A stretch of DNA of 64,000 bases from Carettochelys insculpta (lineage: Eukaryota > Chordata > Testudines > Carettochelyidae): contig NC_134138.1 in assembly GCF_033958435.1 (NCBI RefSeq), positions 176,622,798 to 176,686,797 of the forward strand, written 5' to 3'. The notes under the pieces were generated by a model, which ran no database searches, was not told where the DNA came from, and worked only from the letters and a program-made list of their open reading frames with translations. The translations under genes and the position numbers were made by a program. Of the stretch, positions 9,233 to 21,178 are shown piece by piece; the first letter of the stretch is position 1; each line of letters begins with the position of its first letter.

Positions 9233-10568
9233 AGAGGTCCCCACACCCTCCCCTGCAGGAGCAGTGCTTGCCCTGCTCAGTGCTAGGCAGGAGGCAGCTG
9301 ACCACCTTTTATTCATGGAAGAGGAGCTGGCCCCAGGGGAGGAGGAAGCAGCCCCAGACCTTGCTGCCCTCCAACCCCACCACCCGCCGCACATGCTGCC
9401 GGCTGTGGAGCCACCCCACGAGCACAGACTGGTGGGAGTGGCTGGTGCTTGGCGAGTGGGACAACGAGCGCTGGCTCCAGAATTTCTGCATGAGCCGGCA
9501 GACATTCCTGGAGCTGTGCCAGTGGCTCACCCCTGCCTTATGGCACCAGGACACCTCCACGCGACGTGCCCTCATGGTCAAGAAACGGGTCGGCATCTCT
9601 GTCTGGAAGCTGGCCACTCCAGACAGCTACCGATCCGTAGGGCAGCAGTTTGGCTTCGGCAAGGCCACCATTGGGGCTGTCCTCATGGAGGTAAGAGGAA
9701 CTGGGGGGGAGCCCTGGGGAGGGAGCCCTAGGGAGGGGGGAGCCCTGGGGTGGAGGGCCAGACACACCCTGCACACCTCTCACTGGTGCTCTCTCAGGTC
9801 CTTCCCCTGCAGGTCGTCCGCGCAATCAATGCCCTGCTCCTCCACAGGCTTGTGCGGCTTGGGGACCCAGATGCTGCCATCGTGGGGTTTGCCAGACTGG
9901 GCTTTCCAAATTGCTTTGGGGCTCTGGATGGGACCCATATCCCGATCCACGCCCTGGAGCACAGTGGAGGATGTTTCCTCAACAGGAAGGGCTACCATTC
10001 TGTGGTCCTCCAGGCCTTGGTGGACAGCTGGGGCCACTTCCTGGACATTTATGTGGGCTGGCCTGGCAGCACCCACGATGCCCGGGTCTTCAGAAATTCG
10101 GGCCTGTGCTGCCAGCTGGAGGCGGGGACCTACATCCCCCAGCGGGAGATCCCTGTGGGGGACACCACCATGCCCCTCTGCGTCGTCACAGACGCGGCGT
10201 ACACCCTGCAGCCCTGGTTCATGCACCCTTACACGGGCCATCTCACAGCCAGCCAGAAGCGGTTCAACACGTGGTTGAACCATGCACGCCAGGTGGTTGA
10301 GAGCACTTTCAGCCACCTCAAAGGGCGCTGGAGGTGTCTCCTCACCCGCCTGGATGCAGGCCCCACCAATATCCCCCAGGTTGTGGGCGCGTGCAGCACA
10401 CTCCACAACCTGGTGGAGAGCAAGGGAGAGGCCTTCTTCCAGGGCTGGGCTGTGGAGGCTGGCAGGGCTGACGTGCAGCCATCCGCTGCCCCCAGTCGCC
10501 AAATCGATCCTGAGGGGATCCGGGTCCGGGAGGCCCTGTGGGCCCATTTTGACCAGGCCGCGGGGTGA
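9192..10568 (+). pseudogene. Harbinger DDE transposase, E1 (frameshifted)
   Basis: Exon 1 is 9192-9690, the intron 9691-9812 (GT...CAG) and exon 2 9813-10568, spliced in phase 0. The start MDP is followed by a run of ten Gln. The frame shifts between about 9355 and 9380, after which the conserved part TDWWEWLVLGEWDNERWLQ follows. A helix-turn-helix-like segment ends exon 1 (WKLATPDSYRSVGQQFGFG). Exon 2 is fully open and keeps the three catalytic acids: Asp in ALDGTHIPI (9927), Asp in GSTHDARVF (10077) and Glu in QVVESTF (10299). This is the HARBI1/DDE_Tnp_4 layout. The enzyme cuts the element ends and joins them to target DNA. About 417 codons, near family size. A polyadenylation signal AATAAA lies at 10677-10682. 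Confidence 0.85.
9201..9230 (+). repeat. (CAG)10 tract encoding polyglutamine
   Basis: Ten uninterrupted CAG triplets follow the third codon of the E1 transposase. E3 and E4 have only a short LQQQLEA at the same place, so the expansion is specific to E1. Confidence 0.9.
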
Positions 10569-10874
10569 ACACTGGCAGGCCACCCACTGCACCCCCCCAT
10601 CCTCCACAACACTCCCTGCCCCCACACCCACACCACAGAGCACCCAAGAGCACACACACACCCCACTTTTCTTGCAAATAAATGGACCTGTTGTTTGAAA
10701 CTAAACAGTGAACTCTTTTATTAATACAATATATATCTATAGAAAAAAAAGGGGGGGACTATTTACATGGGGGGCAGGTACCAGAACAGAACAGGGGTCC
10801 AACACAAGCTATGTACAAATAATGGGAGATATGCACAAAGGAGGAGGGGGGGCCATGTCCTCGGCCCCGCACCC

Positions 10875-12386
10875 CTACTGTCTGGCGCCCAGAGCTGGAG
10901 GGTGCGACCCTCGCCTCGGCCGGAGCATTGGCCAAGGCTGGGTGGGGGCCGGGCGAACCAGTAGATACGGCAGGCGGGTGTCTGCAGGCCCCAGGTCCCC
11001 CTCGGCGGCAGGCCCCAGCGTGGCAGATGGTGGGGGGACGGCGGTCGGAGCGGCGGGTGGAGTGGTGGGCGGTGCGGCATGGGGGACCAGGTGTTCTGCA
11101 ATGTGCTCAAAGGTGCGCATGAAGGCCCCCCAAGCCTCCTGGTGCCAGGCCAGTGCTTGCTCTTGTAGCTCCAGCCGCCGCTCCTCCACCCTCAGGCTCC
11201 GCTCCGACACCTCCAGCTGATGCCGGAGGGTCGCGAGCAGCTGGGGGTCCGTGGCCGTCCTCTGGTGGTGGCTCCGCCGTCGGCCTCATCCTGGGGCTGG
11301 TCAGTGCTCCGCCGAGGGGCTGGCCTGCTGGGATGGCCCCAGTGGGCTCTCCGGGTCCACTGACACCTCGCCGGTGCTCTCCAGGCCCTCCAATGGTGCA
11401 GCTGCAGAACACAGGAGGGGAAGAAGAGTGGAGACAGCCGTTAGTGTGGGCCCTGACCCGTGGTCCTTGTCCCCCCACCCCTCTGCTGCTGGTTCCCCAT
11501 CCCCGTCCCTGGGCGATGCTGCTGCTGCTGATGGGTGTCCCACCCCCCACCCAGGGGACCCTAGGTTCCGCTCCCCCCATCCCCAGGGATGGGGCATGGC
11601 GCTGTCCTGCTGGGGGGCAGGGGGTGATGCACTCTTCTGAGGGACATGCCACTGCTGTCCTTGGGGCCATGGTCATCTGGGCATGTGGAAGGCCCTGGTT
11701 ATGTCTCTTGTCCCCGCCCCTTAACCCCAGGGGTGTGCACCGGGGGGGTACATACCTGACGGTCCGCTCCCATGCTCGGAGGACACCCACTGGGCAGACG
11801 CCCTGCTGAAGCTCCGGGATGGGAGGGCGATCCGCAGCCCCCCGTTGGTGGAGGAGTCCACCTTCTCCTCCTCCAGCATCCCAGGGGTGGGCGCCTGGGG
11901 GTGCCCCTGGGGTGCAGGGCTTGCCTCCGGGGTGGACTCCATCTCCAGGGCCTGCTGGGGCTCGTTGGCCGATGTGTCAAGAGTGGCTGGGGGCAGGAGG
12001 TGTACCGAGGGCCCAGGATGGCCCTGAGCTCCCTGTAAAAGGGGCAAGTGGCAGGGGCGGCCCCAGATAGGCTGGCCGCATCCCAGGCCCGGGCATAAAC
12101 CTGCTGCAGCTCCTTCACCTTACTCCTGACGTGGTCAGGAGTGCGGGCAGGGTAACCCCGGGCAGCCAGGCCCTCGGCCAGCCGAGCGAACACATCCACG
12201 TTCCGCTTCTTGCTCCCTGTTACCTGGAGCACCTCCTTCTCGCCCCAGAGCCCCAGCAGGTCCCGGATCTCGGCCTCCATCCAGGAGGGCACAGCTGCCT
12301 CTTCCCAGGCTAGCTGCCAGGCTGGGAGCCCTGGCTCCTCTTGGGGGGGTGCCCTGGGGGCACCTGGGGGGCTGCCTAGTGGCCAT
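10875..12386 (-). pseudogene. Myb/SANT-like DNA-binding protein of E1 (frameshifted)
   Basis: The probable start is the ATG at 12386 (MATRQPP, matching MAASQPP in E3 and E4). A frameshift follows before the DNA-binding domain, which is open from 12292: PSWMEAEIRDLLGLWG, then KKRNVDVFARLAEGLAARG, then TPDHVRSKVKELQQVY. This is the three-helix Myb/trihelix-like pattern of Harbinger partner proteins. The intron is probably complement(11402-11755), with CAG|GTATGT donor and CTGCAG acceptor. Exon 2 begins in one frame and shifts before the C-terminal helical segment (LRVEERRLELQEQALAWHQ, in the frame from 11210), which ends at 10875. In studied Harbingers this partner binds subterminal DNA and carries the transposase into the nucleus. 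Confidence 0.7.
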
Positions 12387-12851
12387 CAGTGCAGGGTGGT
12401 GGGTTGGGGCTGCTGCGAGGCCTGCAGGCTGGCCACGTGGCAATGCTGCTGCCTGCACACTCTCTCAGCTGCTGCCTGCACACGCTCCATGTTAGCTTCC
12501 TGCACAGGAAGGCAGGGGGCGGGGAGCTTTAAGGGGCTGCTGCACGTGGCGACCATCGAGCTCAGGGGCTGGAGAGAGCGTCTCTCAACCCCTCAGCTGA
12601 TGGCCACCATGGCGGACCCCGATATTTCGATGTTGCGGGACGCGCATCGTCTACACGTGCCCTACTTCGACGTTGAACGTCGAAGGAGGGCGCTATTCCC
12701 ATCTCCTGATGGGGATAGCGACTTCGACGTCTCGCCGCCTTATGTCAATTTCAACTTCGAAATAGCGCTCACCATGTGTAGATGTGGCGGGCGCTATTTC
12801 GAAGTTGGCGCGGCTACTTCAAAGTAGCCAGCTCGTGTAGACGCGGCTCTT

Positions 12852-15800
12852 CAGACTTTAATTACTTTATCTAGGTCTTTTAAATGCTGCAACCTTTCAA
12901 ATTCAAGGCTACAAGTAATTCAACAAATCAAATGATCACAGACTTTGCTCCAAATAGGTGAGAACAACAGACTTGTTTTGCTTGAATACTGGATTTTCAC
13001 AGCTTGGGATGTTTAAGTATTTCCGTGTTGCCTATTCTATTTTCCAAGGCCGAATACAAGATGCCAACAATTATGAAATCATATTTTACAGGTGCTCCAT
13101 TGATGGAACATTTGTTAAATACATGATTCTGTAGATACTATGCAGACGTGAACTAATAAGTTTGACTCTGAACTAAAGCAGTTGACAGTACTTTTGATAT
13201 TGAGGATGTACTTAGTAATCTTCACAAGCCTACAGAGAGATGGTGAAACAAAACAAATCCTCATGGCTGATGTTAGCAATGTACCACTGCTTTATTTTTA
13301 TGAATCCAGAACTCTAACGAGTAGTAGTTATACAGAGAGCAATAGCAGACTACTATCTAAAGCAGAGAGGCATAGCTCATGATCCCTTGTTCCCTACAGA
13401 TTCGCTCATCCCGGAAACAGGACCAGGAAATCTCTTAAAACCTATAGAAGTAGTTTATAATTTTAATGCGATTTTAAGTACACAAAACATTTTTGCAGCT
13501 CACTAGACAAAATACAGTTGTCTGCCCAACAGGTCACAGTCTGTACAATTATAAAAACAGATTCCGAATTACTATGCAAAAAATCTGCTGCCAGTTATCT
13601 GGGTGAAAGTTAAAGTAACCAGAAAAAATGGCATTTGATGTTGGCGGGAATTATGAAAAACATGCAAAATGATAGATAAATGATGATGCTGTTGCAAAAA
13701 AATTCAATATATATTGAACATATTTAGTGGGGCCATTACAGTACTTTAAAAGTTGGGTGGGGCGCTGCATGAATATTCTCTCAGATGTTCTGCTTTTAAT
13801 CAAACTTTGGACAGCACAATATATTTTTATAGGGGAGCCTTAAAGTGACACTTCCTATTGACACACAAAAGCAAGAGCTAGAGTGAATCCATATCCAGTC
13901 TATGATTTATTTGTACCATTCTAGTTCATTTTATGGACCTTAAATGACAGCTGCCCTTTTTGCCATCTGCCCGCTTTTCAGGCAGATCATCAGGCATAAG
14001 GGCAGTGGGGACAGCAGCAGGAATCCAACGGTCACCAAGGGAGGAGGGAAAGGAACATCTTAGGGTTCAAGGCCAAAGTCAAATACAGTCTCCTGAGCTT
14101 TCCATTGGACGTGGAGATGAAGATTACAAGTGCCACTTCCCAAACCCTCTCCCCATAGATATTCTTTCCATTGAGATCTATTTCTCTTTTGACCCACTCC
14201 TAACTTGGCACCAGTTTCCTGGGGAAGGAGAAAAAAAGTTTGGTTGACCAAAACCCTTCACACTCTCTCTGGTCTTTTGGGAATCGGTGTGGGATGTTCT
14301 TCCCATGAACTGCAATCAATTCCCCCACCACCACCAGCCCACAGAGGAGAAGAGAAAATGAATAGCTGCTTCTTCCTCTCCCAGTTCCTCCTTATTGTAA
14401 GGCTGCTAAAGCCTCTTCAGACATCTGCTGCTATCCCACTCAGTCTTGCCCCTGCAATGGCACAGGATCCTACCCAGGGAAGGGGACAGAGCGTCAAGGT
14501 ATGCAAAGAGAGGAAAAGGATGAACAAGATAAATGAGCAAAAAATAGAAACGTTGTTAAAGACAAAGATTAGATTGTAAACTGGTTGGGACAGAGAATGA
14601 GGGGTGGAACTGGGGCAGGAAGAAGTGGGGTCTTGATGGAAGTGAGTAGAGTGAGGGAAGGGGCTGGAGCACAAGTGGGGGGGGGAGTCAAGTTCCTCTC
14701 CAGATGGAGAGAAGTAGGTACCTAAGTCAGTAGTAGAGATATTATTGCCACTTCAATACCCAGAACCAACAATTAAGTTTTTATTTATTTGCCACCAAAG
14801 ACCAGAGGCAGATGGTCATAAAAAATTAACCCACATCTTTTGCCAGAAGAAAGTCAGTATCACACTAGAAGCAGACATGCTATTAGCTAAGTGAGGAAAA
14901 ACCTGATGAACAGAACTGTGTAATAATAGATTTGTTCAGTTCACTGGCAGTGCTGAAAACAAAAATATAAACAAAAAAGTTTCAAAATTCAGCAAACTAG
15001 AAAGTTAAAATTGGGTCAAATGAGAAGTTTAATTCATGCCAAAAATGAGGCATTTATGTTGAATTTTGAGGATTTAAAGGTTTAATACAATGAAAGGAAC
15101 TGCTACACTCTCCTTTAGAACTACTTAGATGAGAGGTCAGGGTCACAGAGTAATTGATTTAAAAGAAAGCATGTAAGAGTTGAGTCTGAAGCAGTAGCCA
15201 CTTGCCCTCATAAAAAAAATAGGGAAAGGGGAAGAAATACCACCATATCAGTTGGAAGGAGAAACAAGCCATTAAAAGTAGAAACATTTCATTCCAAAGA
15301 CAGCATAATGAAATCTTTTCATTTTTCAGAGTTCCCCCTCCTCACACACACACAATTTGGTGAAGCTGACACAGATTTGCAAAACATTTTGGTGTTGCCA
15401 AATCTGTATTTTTCATTAAAAAAATTGTTCTGGATGAAAAATTTCACCAGGCTCTATTAATGTTCTAATAGAGATGACTGTCCTGTTAGCAACTTTTAGC
15501 AACACTAGATGGGACTGGATGCCAAAATACAGAACATTTTTTAAATTTTTTTATGGTGAAGAATCTAAGCCACACACTAAGAAATGGGCATAAGTGTAAT
15601 GCAGGCTCTCCCATGATTCCTACCTATGTAATGCTCAAGTCATGCTCTGATAGGGTCAAGGAGATCACTGTGTTCATTTCATCCCTCAGATGGACACATT
15701 AGAGTTTTGTGTAGTGCCAAATATTTCACTACAAGTAAGCATCTTATAATTCCAAATCCATATCTCAAAAGGATTCTGTAAAATTGAGCAGAAAATCTTG

Positions 15801-17079
15801 TAAGAACCATTTCTTCTTCCCAATGATATTTGTGACACTTTGACTTTTAGGCCCAACCTATAATGGCACAAGAAAAGCCTTTTTTGGTTGTGTTTCAGTG
15901 CTTCCTGTTTTGATCAGAACCATGAAACAATGTAAAGAGATTTTGGTAAATTTGGTGCTAAAAAAGTGTGAAAGCCACAGAGGTAATATTTTCTGCCTTG
16001 TATTTCCCCATGGAGAGAGGAATGGATGCAATTTTCTTACAACTATTTTATTTCCTAGTTTTCAGATTTGGTTTTGTTTTGCTGCTGGCACAGCAGTTAT
16101 CAGTTCTGCTAGAAGGCTGTATATTTTTTTTTAAGCTTCAGTTACTCTGAATTTCTTCTAATGATTTGTTTCTCCTTCCAACCTACCTAGTGATATTTCT
16201 TGCTCTGGATCAATTTCCTTAAGCAGGCAAGTTGTGCTGTATCACATCTAACATCTATCCTGTGTGCTTTGCTTTTCCTTCCTAAGTATATTTGTAATGT
16301 TTGTGTGATGTGCCCTTCTTGATGGTCAAGTGCTCTTGATGAGGTTAGCGGAGGACAAAAGCTGTGCTTAGACCTCAAAATTCAGTTCCAGGTCTTTTAA
16401 ACATACTCAGTTTGAAAGCTCAGGTAAGTTCTGATACAAATATTTGGTTCTGCCTATGCTAAAGGTAGGAAACAGTTATGAAATCTGTATCTTCCAGATT
16501 CCCCCAATATTCTTTAGTCTAAGCTGCACATTTAGATTCAAACCTAGATACAGAGTTTGGATGTGGGGTTCAGATCAGGCCCATTTCTCATTTTAACAGA
16601 TAACCAAACATCACCGGAGAGATTTTAGCTGAATTAAATTTTAGGTGCCATTGCTGTCCTTTCCTCGTTTATTTAAATTCTCTACTTAGTTTCACTATCT
16701 GGTGAACAATGATTTAAAGCTCTCTTAAATTTACATGCAGGCTGAATTTTAGAAGTTCATCCAATTTTAAGGATTTAAATTTTTAAAAAAGTCCAATTAA
16801 CAACAGAAATACTCTATGCAAAGCTTTGGACTGTAAAGAATAGAGAAAAATCACATGAACAGCAGCTGGTCTTCTGCAGCAGTCTTTGCCCAACTTAAAA
16901 TCACAAGCAGGCAAGAGCCAAGCTAAATTATTTTAAAAAAGACGAGGAGTATGGCCTGATTCTCGTTACATTAATACCAGTGCAGGTTAGAAAGAGCTCT
17001 GGGCTCATTGGTCATTCAGAACAATAAGTAAAATCAGTTCAGGTTGACTCAAAACCAAAATATGCTGAAATTTCAGCAA
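12852..17079. other. Long AT-rich interval without recognised genes
   Basis: No gene or clear repeat was identified. Local features are a (CA)n-like patch near 15347-15356, a poly-T-rich stretch near 16125-16133, and the 'AGATTGTAAACTGG' block near 14570 that resembles the 3' part of ancient amniote SINE/LINE fragments. The frames at 13960-14247 and 14205-14579 have no domain motifs. Confidence 0.4.
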
Positions 17080-17418
17080 TGAAGTCTGTGCTTAAGTCTG
17101 TCTAATAAGATGGGTGAATTACAGTACCTTATATCAAATGAGGAGATTGACATAATAGGCAACACGGAAACCTGGTGGAATAAGGACAATCAGTGGGACA
17201 CTATCATACTGGGATATAAAATATATCGGAAGGACAGAATGGGTCGAGTGGGTGGCGGAGTGGTACTGTATGTGAAAGATAAAATAGAATAAAATGAAAT
17301 AAAAATCCAAAATGAATCAAAATATTCCATAGAATCACCCTATGGATAGTAGTTCCTTCCTCTGATGGGAATATAGCACTAGGGATACATTATCGACCAC
17401 CTGACCAGGACAGCGATA
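17080..17418 (+). mobile_element. CR1 LINE, 5' portion (endonuclease start), interrupted
   Basis: The frame from 17110 reads MGELQYLIS, then DIIGNTETWWNKDNQWD, then YRKDRMGRVGGGVVLYVK. This is the N-terminal part of a CR1 apurinic-like endonuclease, with its catalytic Glu in TETWW. The sequence breaks at 17418 and resumes at 21606, after Harbinger E2. The last residues before the break read YRPPDQDSD in another frame. The 5' UTR and the start of the endonuclease ORF are missing. Confidence 0.85.
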
Positions 17419-17738
17419 GGCTGCGTCTACACCACAGCCCCCTTTCGAAAGGATGAGTTTTGAAACAGAACATCGAAAGCTGTTCTTTCGAAAGGGAGCG
17501 TCCACACAGGAAAACAGAGATCGAACGTGCGATCTGCTCTTTCGAAAGTCCCAAAGTGCAATTTTGAAAATGAGCATTCACAGCATGCAGGGTGCTCTTT
17601 TGAAAGTACACGCTCAGGGGTCCCGCCATCCCCTTAAAAGCGCCCCCATCCCATACTTCAGCCCTCACACATCAAGGGCCAGCCACCTGTCCCCAGGCTC
17701 GCACACTGAGGAGATCAGAGGAGGCACCCCGGGCCCCC

Positions 17739-19157
17739 ATGGAACCCAAGTGGCCCCCCCATCCCCATTGAGGCCGTGGCCAGTGCTCTGACCGTGGTCC
17801 TGGCCACTGCGCACCAGTGGCTACAGGCAGCCAACCTACTAGCCACCCTCCTGGAAGTCATCCTGAGGGCACGACATCCCCAGTTGGTCCCCTGGGGCAT
17901 CCGCCGCCTGTGGAGCTTCCCCACAAGCAGCGACTGGTGGGACTGGCTGGTGCTGGAGGACTGGGGCGATGACTGGTGGCTACAGAACTTCTGGATGACG
18001 AAGGGGACATTCCTAGAGCTGTGCCACTGGCTCGCCCCAGCCCTCCAGCACCAGGACACCCACTTGAGGACAGCGCTCCCGCTCCAGAAAAGGGTGGCCA
18101 TCGCCCTCTGGAAACTGGCCATCCGGACAGTCACCGATCTGTCAGCCATCACTTTGGGGTGGGCAGGGCCACCGTTGGGGCCATCCCCAATGAGGTAAGC
18201 CATGTGCATGCAGGGGCCAGGGGATGGGGGGCACTCCGGCTTGGGGCACCATCGAGGACCACAGGGCAGCCCCCAAGGGGGAAGGGACAGGTACGGGGGC
18301 AGGGGCCCCAGGGAGGCCTGCCCTGCAGGGGACAGGGATGGTTGGGCATGGTACCCCCCACCCCATGCTCATGAGTGCATCCTCCTCCCGCTCCCTGCAG
18401 GTTGTCTGGGCCATCAACAGAGTCCTCCTGCAGCAGCTGGTGCATGTCAGGGACCTGGACAATGCCATCCGGGGCTTCGACGAGTTGGGCTTCCCAAACT
18501 GCTTTGGGGCCCTGGATAGCACTCACATCGCCATCCGGGCCCCAGAGCACAGCAGCGGGGCTTCCATAAACCTGAAGGGCTACTACTCCGTGGTCCTGCA
18601 GGCACTCGTCAATGCCAACGGTTGGTTCCAGGGCATCTGTGTGGGCTGGTCTGGCCATGCCCATGATGCCAGGGTGTTCCAGAACTCGGGGCTTAGCCGC
18701 TGCATGGGCGAGGGGACCTTCATCCCCCAGGGGGAGCTCCCCATTGGGGACACCACAATGCCACCCTGCTTTGTGGTGGACGCGTCCTACCCCCCTGCAG
18801 GCCTGGCTCATGAGCCCATACACAGGACACACACAGCCCAGCCAGGATGTTTTTAATGAGCGGCTGAACTGGGCCCGCAACACGGTGGAGCAGGCATTTG
18901 GCTGCTTGAAAGGGCGCTTCAGATGCCTCCTCACGAGGCTGGAGGTTGGCCTCCCCAGTGTGTCGGCAGTGGCTGGGGCCTGCTGTGCCCTGCATAACCT
19001 TGTGGAGGCAAAGCATGAACCCTTTGTGCATGGGTGGGCCATTAAGGCAGGGCACGGGTATGAGCAGCTCCCTGCTGCCTCATGCCACCAGGCCCAGCAG
19101 GACGGGGTGTGGGTATGGGATGCCCTGCGCCAAGCCTTTGAGCAGGAACTGCAGTAA
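17739..19157 (+). pseudogene. Harbinger DDE transposase, E2 (three frameshifts)
   Basis: The ATG at 17739 (MEPKW) is put out of frame by the C-run at 17754-17760. The coding frame then runs with ATAHQWLQAANLLA and SSDWWDWLVLEDWGDDWWLQ. A second shift near 18120 precedes HHFGVGRATVGAIPNEV. The intron is 18195-18400 and exon 2 starts at 18401 (VVWAINRVLLQQL). The catalytic acids are Asp in ALDSTHIAI (18515), Asp in GHAHDARVF (18665) and Glu in NTVEQAF (18888). The third shift near 18795 lies between the last two. All three acids survive, although the DGTH motif is DSTH here. The stop is at 19155-19157. Confidence 0.85.
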
Positions 19158-19278
19158 CCACCCCAACCCCATTCACACCCCACCACCCCCACACATGCAC
19201 AGGGGACCCAGATGGAACCACAAAGTAAACACTTTACTTAACGGATACTATGTCTTTGCTGCCTATGTACAGGGAGGG

Positions 19279-19360
19279 GTATCACAGAAATGGGGGATGG
19301 GGGGAACTATATACAGGGGGTATCACAGAAAGGGGGATTGGGGGAAACTATATACAGGGG
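19279..19360 (+). repeat. Two tandem copies of a ~41-base unit in the E2 spacer
   Basis: The unit GTATCACAGAAA...ACTATATACAGGGG occurs twice in a row with small differences, between the convergent genes of E2. E3 and E4 have a related ACTATATAC-type stretch at the same place (47580-47610 and 58680-58710). Confidence 0.7.
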
Positions 19361-19431
19361 CGTTGCATCCCCAGGTGGTCACCCTCCGGGCCCTGGGAGG
19401 GCCGAAGGTAAGGGCGGAAGGCCCTATTCGT

Positions 19432-21178
19432 TTATGGGGGTTGAGGGATGGGATCCCCTTCACCCATGTCTGCCTCTTCCCCCCTGGGTCCAGGTGGTCC
19501 CTCGTGCCTGGGCTGGGGTATGTGGCACGGGGAGGTAGGGGGCGCTGTTGGGGAGGGGCCCCTGAGGGCTCCCTGGGGTCGGCATGGGAGGTGTGGGGGG
19601 GTGAGGGGAATGGCCTCACCTTGGCCAGCCCTGGCCATCAACATATGGGCCAGCTGCATTAGGGCAGACAGGGGCAGATGGGTTGGGACAAGGGCAGAGA
19701 GGTTGGGCTCGTGGGGAGGAGTTCGCTGCAGGGGGTGGGGTCGGGGGGAGACCGGGGGGACAGGAGATGTCCAGGGTGGGGAGGCTGACCGGGGGACTGG
19801 GGAGGTGGGGGGGCGGCTGGGTGACAGGGATGAGGGATGGTGGAGTGGGGGCAGGGGGGAGGGTGTGAGAGTGGCTTGCGATGGGGCGACAGCTGGATCT
19901 AGGTGGCCCACCATGACCCGGGTCAGGGCGTCCATGTTCACCGCAACCTGATCCCAGGCCTGTTGCTCCATGGCAAGCCACTCCTGCAGCATGCCAGTAA
20001 GGTCTCGCAAAGCTGAGGTATGGGCAGTATCCCCCGCCTCCTCGTCGCTGCCCTGGTGGCATTGGCGGATGGCCTGACGGCGAGCCTGCACAGTCCCTGC
20101 TCGGGATGCCAGCTACTCCGCCTCGCCCTTCATGGTAGGGCTGGTCCAGCCACTGGCTGCGGGAGCTGTGGATACAGAAGGGGAGGGGGAATGGGCGATT
20201 AGTCCCAGGTGCAGGTCCCTGTGTCCTGCCCCCCCACCAGGATACATGTCCCTGGGTGCCCCACAGGGTACTGGGAATGCACCCCCCACACACACACTGT
20301 TCCCTGCTCCCTCCAAGTCTGGGCAGCCCCTGATACTGTCCCATCTATGTGGTGCTGAGTGCTGCGCATCATCCCCCTGAGAGCCCAGGGAACATAGCTG
20401 TCCAGGGTCCACATGCACCTTGACTGGTGGCTGTGTGGGATGCCCGTGGCCACCCCGGCTGGGACCTGACACTCCCTCCCTGGGCACTATGGAGGCTGGT
20501 GTGCACGTCACCTACCAAGGGGTCCCTCCGGGAAGGCAGGCGAGGCACGATCGGACGGGGCTCGGCTGGACGGCCTGGATGGGAGGTCAATGACGAGGGC
20601 TCCCTCACTTGAGCCCTCATCATCGCTGGTGGGGTCGAGTGGCCATGCTGTCAGCCATCGCCTGGGGCTGGCTAATGACCCCAGGTGCTCCTTGCCCTCG
20701 GTTGCCGTCTCGGGCTTGGTGTCACCGACCAATATGTCAAGGAAGATGGTGGGGGGTCCAGCCTCCTTCGGCCCCAGGAGGCGGTGGAGCTCTTGGTAGT
20801 AGGGGCAGCTTGTGGGGGCTGCCCCTGACCACCTGGCTATGTCCCGGGCCCAGCAATACCCTGCTGCAGTTCTTTTACCTTTGACCAGACCTGGTCCGGT
20901 GTGCAGGTGGAGTGGCTGTGGCCGAGCAGCCCCTTTGCCAGCCACTGGAAGGTGACTGCATTGAGGCGACAGATCCTCCTCTGTTGGAGGACCTCCTCAT
21001 CCTCCGAGAGGGAGAGGAGGTCCTTGATCTTGGCCTCTGTCCAGGAGGGGGCTCGGTGCTTCGCAACCTGGCCCGCCTCCTGGGACAACTCCCAAGTGTA
21101 TTTGGAGGGCCCCTGGGGTGGGCAGGGGCCTGGGTGGCTGTCCATGGGTCCGGGTGATGTGGGGGACTGGCTGGCCAT
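19432..21178 (-). pseudogene. Myb/SANT-like DNA-binding protein of E2 (frameshifted)
   Basis: The start ATG is at 21178 (MASQSPTSPG), matching the MAASQPP start in E3 and E4. The DNA-binding domain reads APSWTEAKIKDLLSLSEDEEV, then LNAVTFQWLAKGLLG, then TPDQVWSKVKELQQG. A frameshift near 20860 moves the next part (ARWSGAAPTSCPYYQELHRLLG) to another frame. The probable intron is complement(20166-20515), with donor CTTG|GTAGGT and acceptor CCACAG. Exon 2 gives the helical part LRDLTGMLQEWLAMEQQAWDQ and a long Pro/Ser-rich tail ending at 19432. The role is inferred from Harbinger partners. The tail is much longer than in E1. Confidence 0.65.

Larger units (their letters stand above)
8836..12848 (+). 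mobile_element. PIF/Harbinger element E1 (two-gene)
   Basis: The termini are inverted repeats: AGCTACGTCTACA at the left and, inverted, AGCCGCGTCTACA at the right. The 3-base sequence CTT lies immediately outside both ends (8833-8835 and 12849-12851), as expected of a target-site duplication. Just inside the left end is a hairpin-forming pair around ATCGAAATAGC/GCTATTTCGAT (8871-8911). The element carries a two-exon transposase on the plus strand and a two-exon Myb-like gene on the minus strand, which converge. The interior is GC-rich against AT-rich flanks. Both genes are frameshifted. Confidence 0.85.

Noticed and set aside
9780..10661. 293-codon minus-strand open frame
   Set aside because: It lies antisense to exon 2 of the E1 transposase. 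High GC in the sense exon keeps the antisense frame open, and no independent motif is seen.
11153..11809. 218-codon plus-strand frame in E1, with similar frames at 48274 and 59405
   Set aside because: These are antisense to the Myb-like gene and its intron and consist of low-complexity Pro/Gly-rich sequence.
18149..19192. 347-codon minus-strand open frame
   Set aside because: Antisense to the E2 transposase exon 2 and intron, with the same GC effect. The sense strand carries the DDE motifs.
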